Under the pieces are notes generated by a model. That model made no database searches and had not been told where the DNA came from. It saw only the letters and a program-made list of their open reading frames with translations. 64,000 nt of DNA from Macrostomum hystrix (taxonomy: Eukaryota > Platyhelminthes > Macrostomidae). The stretch spans positions 620,001 through 684,000 of the forward strand of contig CATNEN010000005.1 of the NCBI GenBank assembly GCA_950097015.1, read 5' to 3'. Position 1 is the first letter of the stretch; each line of letters begins with the position of its first letter. This document shows, piece after piece, positions 60,028 through 64,000 of the stretch. The position numbers and the translations under genes are program-made.

Positions 60028-60553
60028 TTCGTGTTAGATAGTTTTAGATCTCGATATTAATTTCACCACTCGACTCATTGCCAGTTTTTCGACTGGCCTA
60101 AAGTTTGGCGCGCTAGACAAAAAGCAAGAAATGAAGCTGCTTTTCTACGTAAGATTCAAAGAATTTGCCTAAACAAGATCCTTTAATGGATTGATTCCTT
60201 TTCGAATAATAACGTAACATCAGCGATAATGTAAAGAAAATGTGCTATTTTACAACAACTGAAAATGCTGTTTGCAGTATAAATAAAATTAGCATAAAAA
60301 GCCAGCTTATTGAAAAAATTATGCTATAAATTTACATTTTTGTATTACTTTTATTTTTTCTAATATCTTTAGGGTTGTAGTTAAAAAACTAAGGTTTGTT
60401 TTAATGTGCTGTTTAGCACTCTTTAAATTTACTAGAAAGTTAGAAATAAGTTTTCCTTTTTCTTGAGGCATTCAACTTAAAATTAGTAGCCACTAACGAA
60501 ACGACTGGTTAGTGACTAAGTTCATATTTTAATTCCTTTCGTAAGTACTTACT
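60028..60553. promoter_or_regulatory. Divergent intergenic region between unknown gene and V-ATPase G
   Basis: 526 bp separate the two start codons, so both 5' UTRs and promoters must share it. An inverted pair cactaac/gttagtg (60491-60514) lies about 40-60 bp before the V-ATPase G start. No TATA box is evident. Confidence 0.5.
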
Positions 60554-62859
60554 ATGGCTACTCAGTCCAGCAGTGGAATCCAAATGCTTCTTCAGGCAGA
60601 GAAGAAGGCCAAGGAGAAGATAGAAGAGGCTCGCAAAAGTAAGATTTTTAATTATATATATGTAGGCTTCGTTAAGCTGATAATGCTACATTTAAAAATA
60701 AAATTATGCGTAATTGTAGCTTATATGATTTCTCCTCCTCGTAATTATTTTATCTAAGTCTTTTTTATCTACACGAAACTCGAAAGTATTCTATTTTGAT
60801 GTATACAAAATCTGTTTTTTATTTAGAATTTAGCTTAATTGAAGAAGAGATTAAGTTTATATAGTATCGCAAATCTAGCTATAATAAATCCCTATAATTT
60901 GTAAAGCTTACTAATGTGATAATAAGAACATACATAGCTAGGTGTAGCCAATGTTTACATTATGTCAATTCAATAATTGGAAAGAGTTCTGTAGGCCTAC
61001 AATACTTTCTTATTAGTACTTTGTTTAGTATTTAACTATATGCAATGTCTTTGTACAAACAGATGACCACTGTTTTTAGAAGTTTAAAAAATTGGCCTAG
61101 CATATTTAAGAATGTATCCTTGTCCATTTGTCAATTTTCATTTCAACCATTAGTGTCTGATTCCTAAAGAGAATAGTTTGTCACTTTGTCTAATGTGTCA
61201 TTAGCAGGTATATGCAATTAAGATAACAGCCTCACATGTCCAGTTGCTAGAAAGACATGGTCCCACTGATATGTATAAAATAAGCCTATAATAAGAGGTT
61301 GTAGCCTTGTCGTTAGAGTTGTGGACTTACAACTTAAAGGTCAGGGGTTCGATTTCTGACTCCTCTGGACCAATTTTTGTCCTTTAGTAAGACACTTAAC
61401 TCTGCATTGCTTCAGTTCACCCAGCTGTTAAATGGGTACCAAAATTAGCTGGGATAATTGAAGGTGGGTATGGCATCCCCCCAGTCCATGGACTGATCAG
61501 CTGCACGCAGCCTTCAGATGTGCCGTGCAATAGCTGCAGCTGTGCTGTTGGCTGCATATCTAGCCCAATCAGACAGGTGTAATCAATTAGTTAATTATTA
61601 TTAATGCCTATTATAAGAAAAAAAATAACAAAATTGTTTTTGTGGGCCCTTGTCTTCTTTCTGATGGTTTTCTTTTAAATTTCTATTCTAGTACTGCCAC
61701 CAAGTTGTTGTCTGGCTCCTCTTACAAATTTTTACTTCTGATTAGATACTTTGTTGTATATGTTTTTAGAATAGATAAAGAGCCCTATTGAAGTGAATAG
61801 GGTTTTTGCGGACAGCGTTCGGCGCGCTTGTGAAAAATTGCCTGCACAGCTGCGCAGAAATAAATTCCTGTCCGCGTAGCTGCGCCTTGTGTGTGTAAAG
61901 TTGTGGTAAGTATGTAGATGTATAACAAACAGTGCGCCCTTCCTCTGCAGTGCCCGAGTGCAAAAAGACAACCTTAGCTGTTCTAATTATAGAAATACAC
62001 TACAGAGATAAAAAGGTCATTTGGTATGAGTCCGTATTTTTGCGAAATCACCACGTACCTGTTCTATTTTCAGAAATACACTATGGAGATCAAAAAAGGT
62101 CTTTCGGCATTTTTTCGTGAAATCAATTACTACATTGAGTCAGACTGAAGATATATAGCAATTGCTGATTTGCACTCTTTCTTGAAACCAACTGCGTGCC
62201 TAGCAGGAGTGTCCGCAGCTTTTTTAAATTCGCTCCATTTGGGATAAAGAGGATAGCAATGAAAGGCTCTAAAATGGAGCCAGAGGTCAATCCTTGAACC
62301 AAACCTACTTATTTCTACAGAGAAATCTACAAAGAGCTCTTCAAGCATAAAACAGTTAGATAAAAAGCCATAGCAACTACTAAAGCTATTTCGAAGAAAG
62401 TCCATGGACTGGGTAGGGCTACTATACTTAACATTTCTAAGCTAGGTGAACTCGAGCAAATTGCTAAGTACATGTCTTGCTTTTAAACAATTACCGTTTC
62501 AAATTATTTTAAGCTACAAGCTACTTGCTTGATTTGTGGTTAAATGAATAAACAGTTGATTTCATCGCTTATGTGCCAATTTGTCTGCAGACAAACAGCG
62601 CCGATTGAAGCAGGCCAAGCAGGAGGCAGCCACGGAGATTGACGCCTTCAAGAAGGAACGCGAACAAAACTTTAAAGAGCATGAAGCGAAGATTCTCGGC
62701 TCCAGAACCGACTCAGAGAAGCTGGTGCAAGAGGAGACTCGTCAACGCCTGAGCGAATTGGACACCAACGTTGCCCAGAACAAGGACGAAGCTATAAAGC
62801 GCCTACTAGAGTTGGTGTTCGATGTGCAGCCAAAGTTGCACGAGAATTTCAAACGATAA
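60554..62859 (+). CDS. ATP6V1G: V-type proton ATPase subunit G
   Basis: Two exons, 60554-60638 and 62591-62859, join at phase 1 to give 117 residues, the usual length of eukaryotic V-ATPase G. The N-terminus SSSGIQMLLQAEKKAKEKI and the RRLKQAKQEA block are family signatures. LGSR in the middle and HENFKR at the end correspond to the human LGSR and HENYR. The charged, heptad-like composition fits the long coiled coil that pairs with subunit E in the peripheral stalk of the V1 sector. That sector couples ATP hydrolysis to proton pumping across endosome, lysosome and Golgi membranes. Donor is gtaagattt and acceptor is tttgtctgcag. The 1952-bp intron contains a SINE copy but no minisatellite, unlike most introns here. 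An attaaa signal lies about 115 bp after the stop. Confidence 0.95.
61295..61596 (+). mobile_element. tRNA-derived SINE, uninterrupted copy
   Basis: Same family as the copy at 39.5 kb: tRNA-like head gtagccttgtcgttagagtt, B box gggttcgatttctg, the cttaactctgcattgcttca body block and the ggtgtaatcaattag end. Inserted in the intron of V-ATPase G in sense orientation. Confidence 0.85.
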
Positions 62860-64000
62860 ACTGATCTGGCTGATTCATGCATTGGATTGATTGGACAATA
62901 ATTCAGTAAGGGTCATGGGTTTGGAAATTATAAGACAGTGATTTGTAGTCTGTTTGATTATTTATTTATGATTTATTAAAGACTATCTAATTGGGATTAT
63001 TGTTAAAGAGATATAGTTCACAAAATTATTTTTTTCACTAATTCGACTTCCAGCAGTGCGCAATTAATTCTACACGCGTCTTCCCTTCAAATTTATTTAG
63101 CCAATCTAAAAATGTTGTCGTCTTCGGTAAAATTTCGCCGCTCTTATTTTCTTGTGGCATGCCGATTTTGTTTACATAAAGTACTGCTTTTTTGTTCTGA
63201 AATTGCCAAGTTACTTAGCAATCAATTGTTATCCTGCTATAGCTATTTCTTCAACTAAATCTACTCTCGTCAGATTCCTTGATTTGTCTTCCCAATTTTG
63301 ATTTCGTTTATTCCACATGCTCGTATTAAATAAATAAATACATGAAGTTATCCTTGCGAATGCTATATTTCTGGTAATATACAGGTGAACAATACTATAG
63401 ATTAACGTTTTAGTTATGAGAACAAAAGATAAACAAAACTGACTTGCTATTATTTCTAGATTCAATTCTATTCAGCATCGGCACATCTAAGTTCTCATAA
63501 AGCCACATCAGGGCTTTTTGTGAAGCAAAATGAACAATATTCGCTCGTGACTATATATATTTATTTTTATATGAAAGATTGCCCGCCCTTAAATTCTTTT
63601 TAATTCCTTAACTCTCCTGTCCTCTCTTATCTACTCCAGCTCTCCTCAGCTAGACACTTCTCTCCTCAACCATACTCAACTCTAAGCTTCTCTCTTCTCT
63701 ACTCTCCTCTTTACTCACATCTGGTTGCACTTTATGAAAATTTCTTGTTATTTCCTATTTGGTTCGATTGCCTAAAAAACAAAGAAAATATACTAATTAA
63801 GGGTAGTTAAAATAAGAGAACTTAAAAATCTGGTTAACATTATTAACTACCCGGCTCATTTCCCTGTGAAAATGCTATAATTGACCGCGAGTACTGGATA
63901 CCCTAGGCTGTATTAAGCTTTTTTATTTTTATTGACTGTAGATGAAGCATCCTGAAGTATTTTAGTAGCATCTGAAAGAAATTGCGAGCTCGTTTATTGT
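62860..64000 (+). other. 3' flank of V-ATPase G
   Basis: attaaa at 62975-62980 is a likely polyadenylation signal. The rest is AT-rich with a pyrimidine-rich tract (tctcctgtcctctc) at about 63.60-63.72 kb. No gene recognised to the window end. Confidence 0.5.

Overview
This is a 64 kb window of animal nuclear DNA. I recognise seven protein-coding genes with GT-AG introns, and every gene model was built by joining exons in frame. The species cannot be named. The genes are metazoan (SOCS6/7-type signalling adaptor, TMEM196-like tetraspan, TM9SF3, class A GPCR, V-ATPase G). There are tRNA-derived SINEs and a short internal TTAGGG-type telomeric tract. The exons are more GC-rich than the AT-rich spacers. 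An invertebrate, perhaps a lophotrochozoan, is the best guess, and this is inference.

Layout: 911-3667 (+) is the 3' part of a monocarboxylate-transporter-like MFS gene. 4763-11214 (-) is a TMEM196-like gene with a 57-nt internal exon, tail-to-tail with the transporter. 17209-31634 (+) is a complete SOCS6/7-like gene. 34625-38768 (+) is a complete TM9SF3. 39-50 kb holds nested mobile elements and long arrays without a confident gene. 50094-52033 (+) is a GPCR with altered class A signature residues. 55023-60027 (-) is a four-exon gene of unknown function. It is head-to-head with 60554-62859 (+), the V-ATPase subunit G gene, about 0.5 kb away.

The dominant feature is tandem repetition. More than 30 separate minisatellite-like arrays (units of about 8-83 bp) fill roughly 28 kb, about 45% of the window by my boundary estimates. 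Nearly every long intron holds its own repeat family. In about ten introns the array begins within about 10-100 bp downstream of the 5' splice site. Most long ORFs in the window are translations of these arrays and are not genes.

The genes do not form a pathway. Several work in the endomembrane system or at membranes (TM9SF3, V-ATPase G, the transporter, the GPCR and the TMEM196-like protein), but nothing indicates that they are co-regulated beyond the shared divergent intergenic region at 60.0-60.6 kb. No CRISPR array, operon or prokaryotic system is present.
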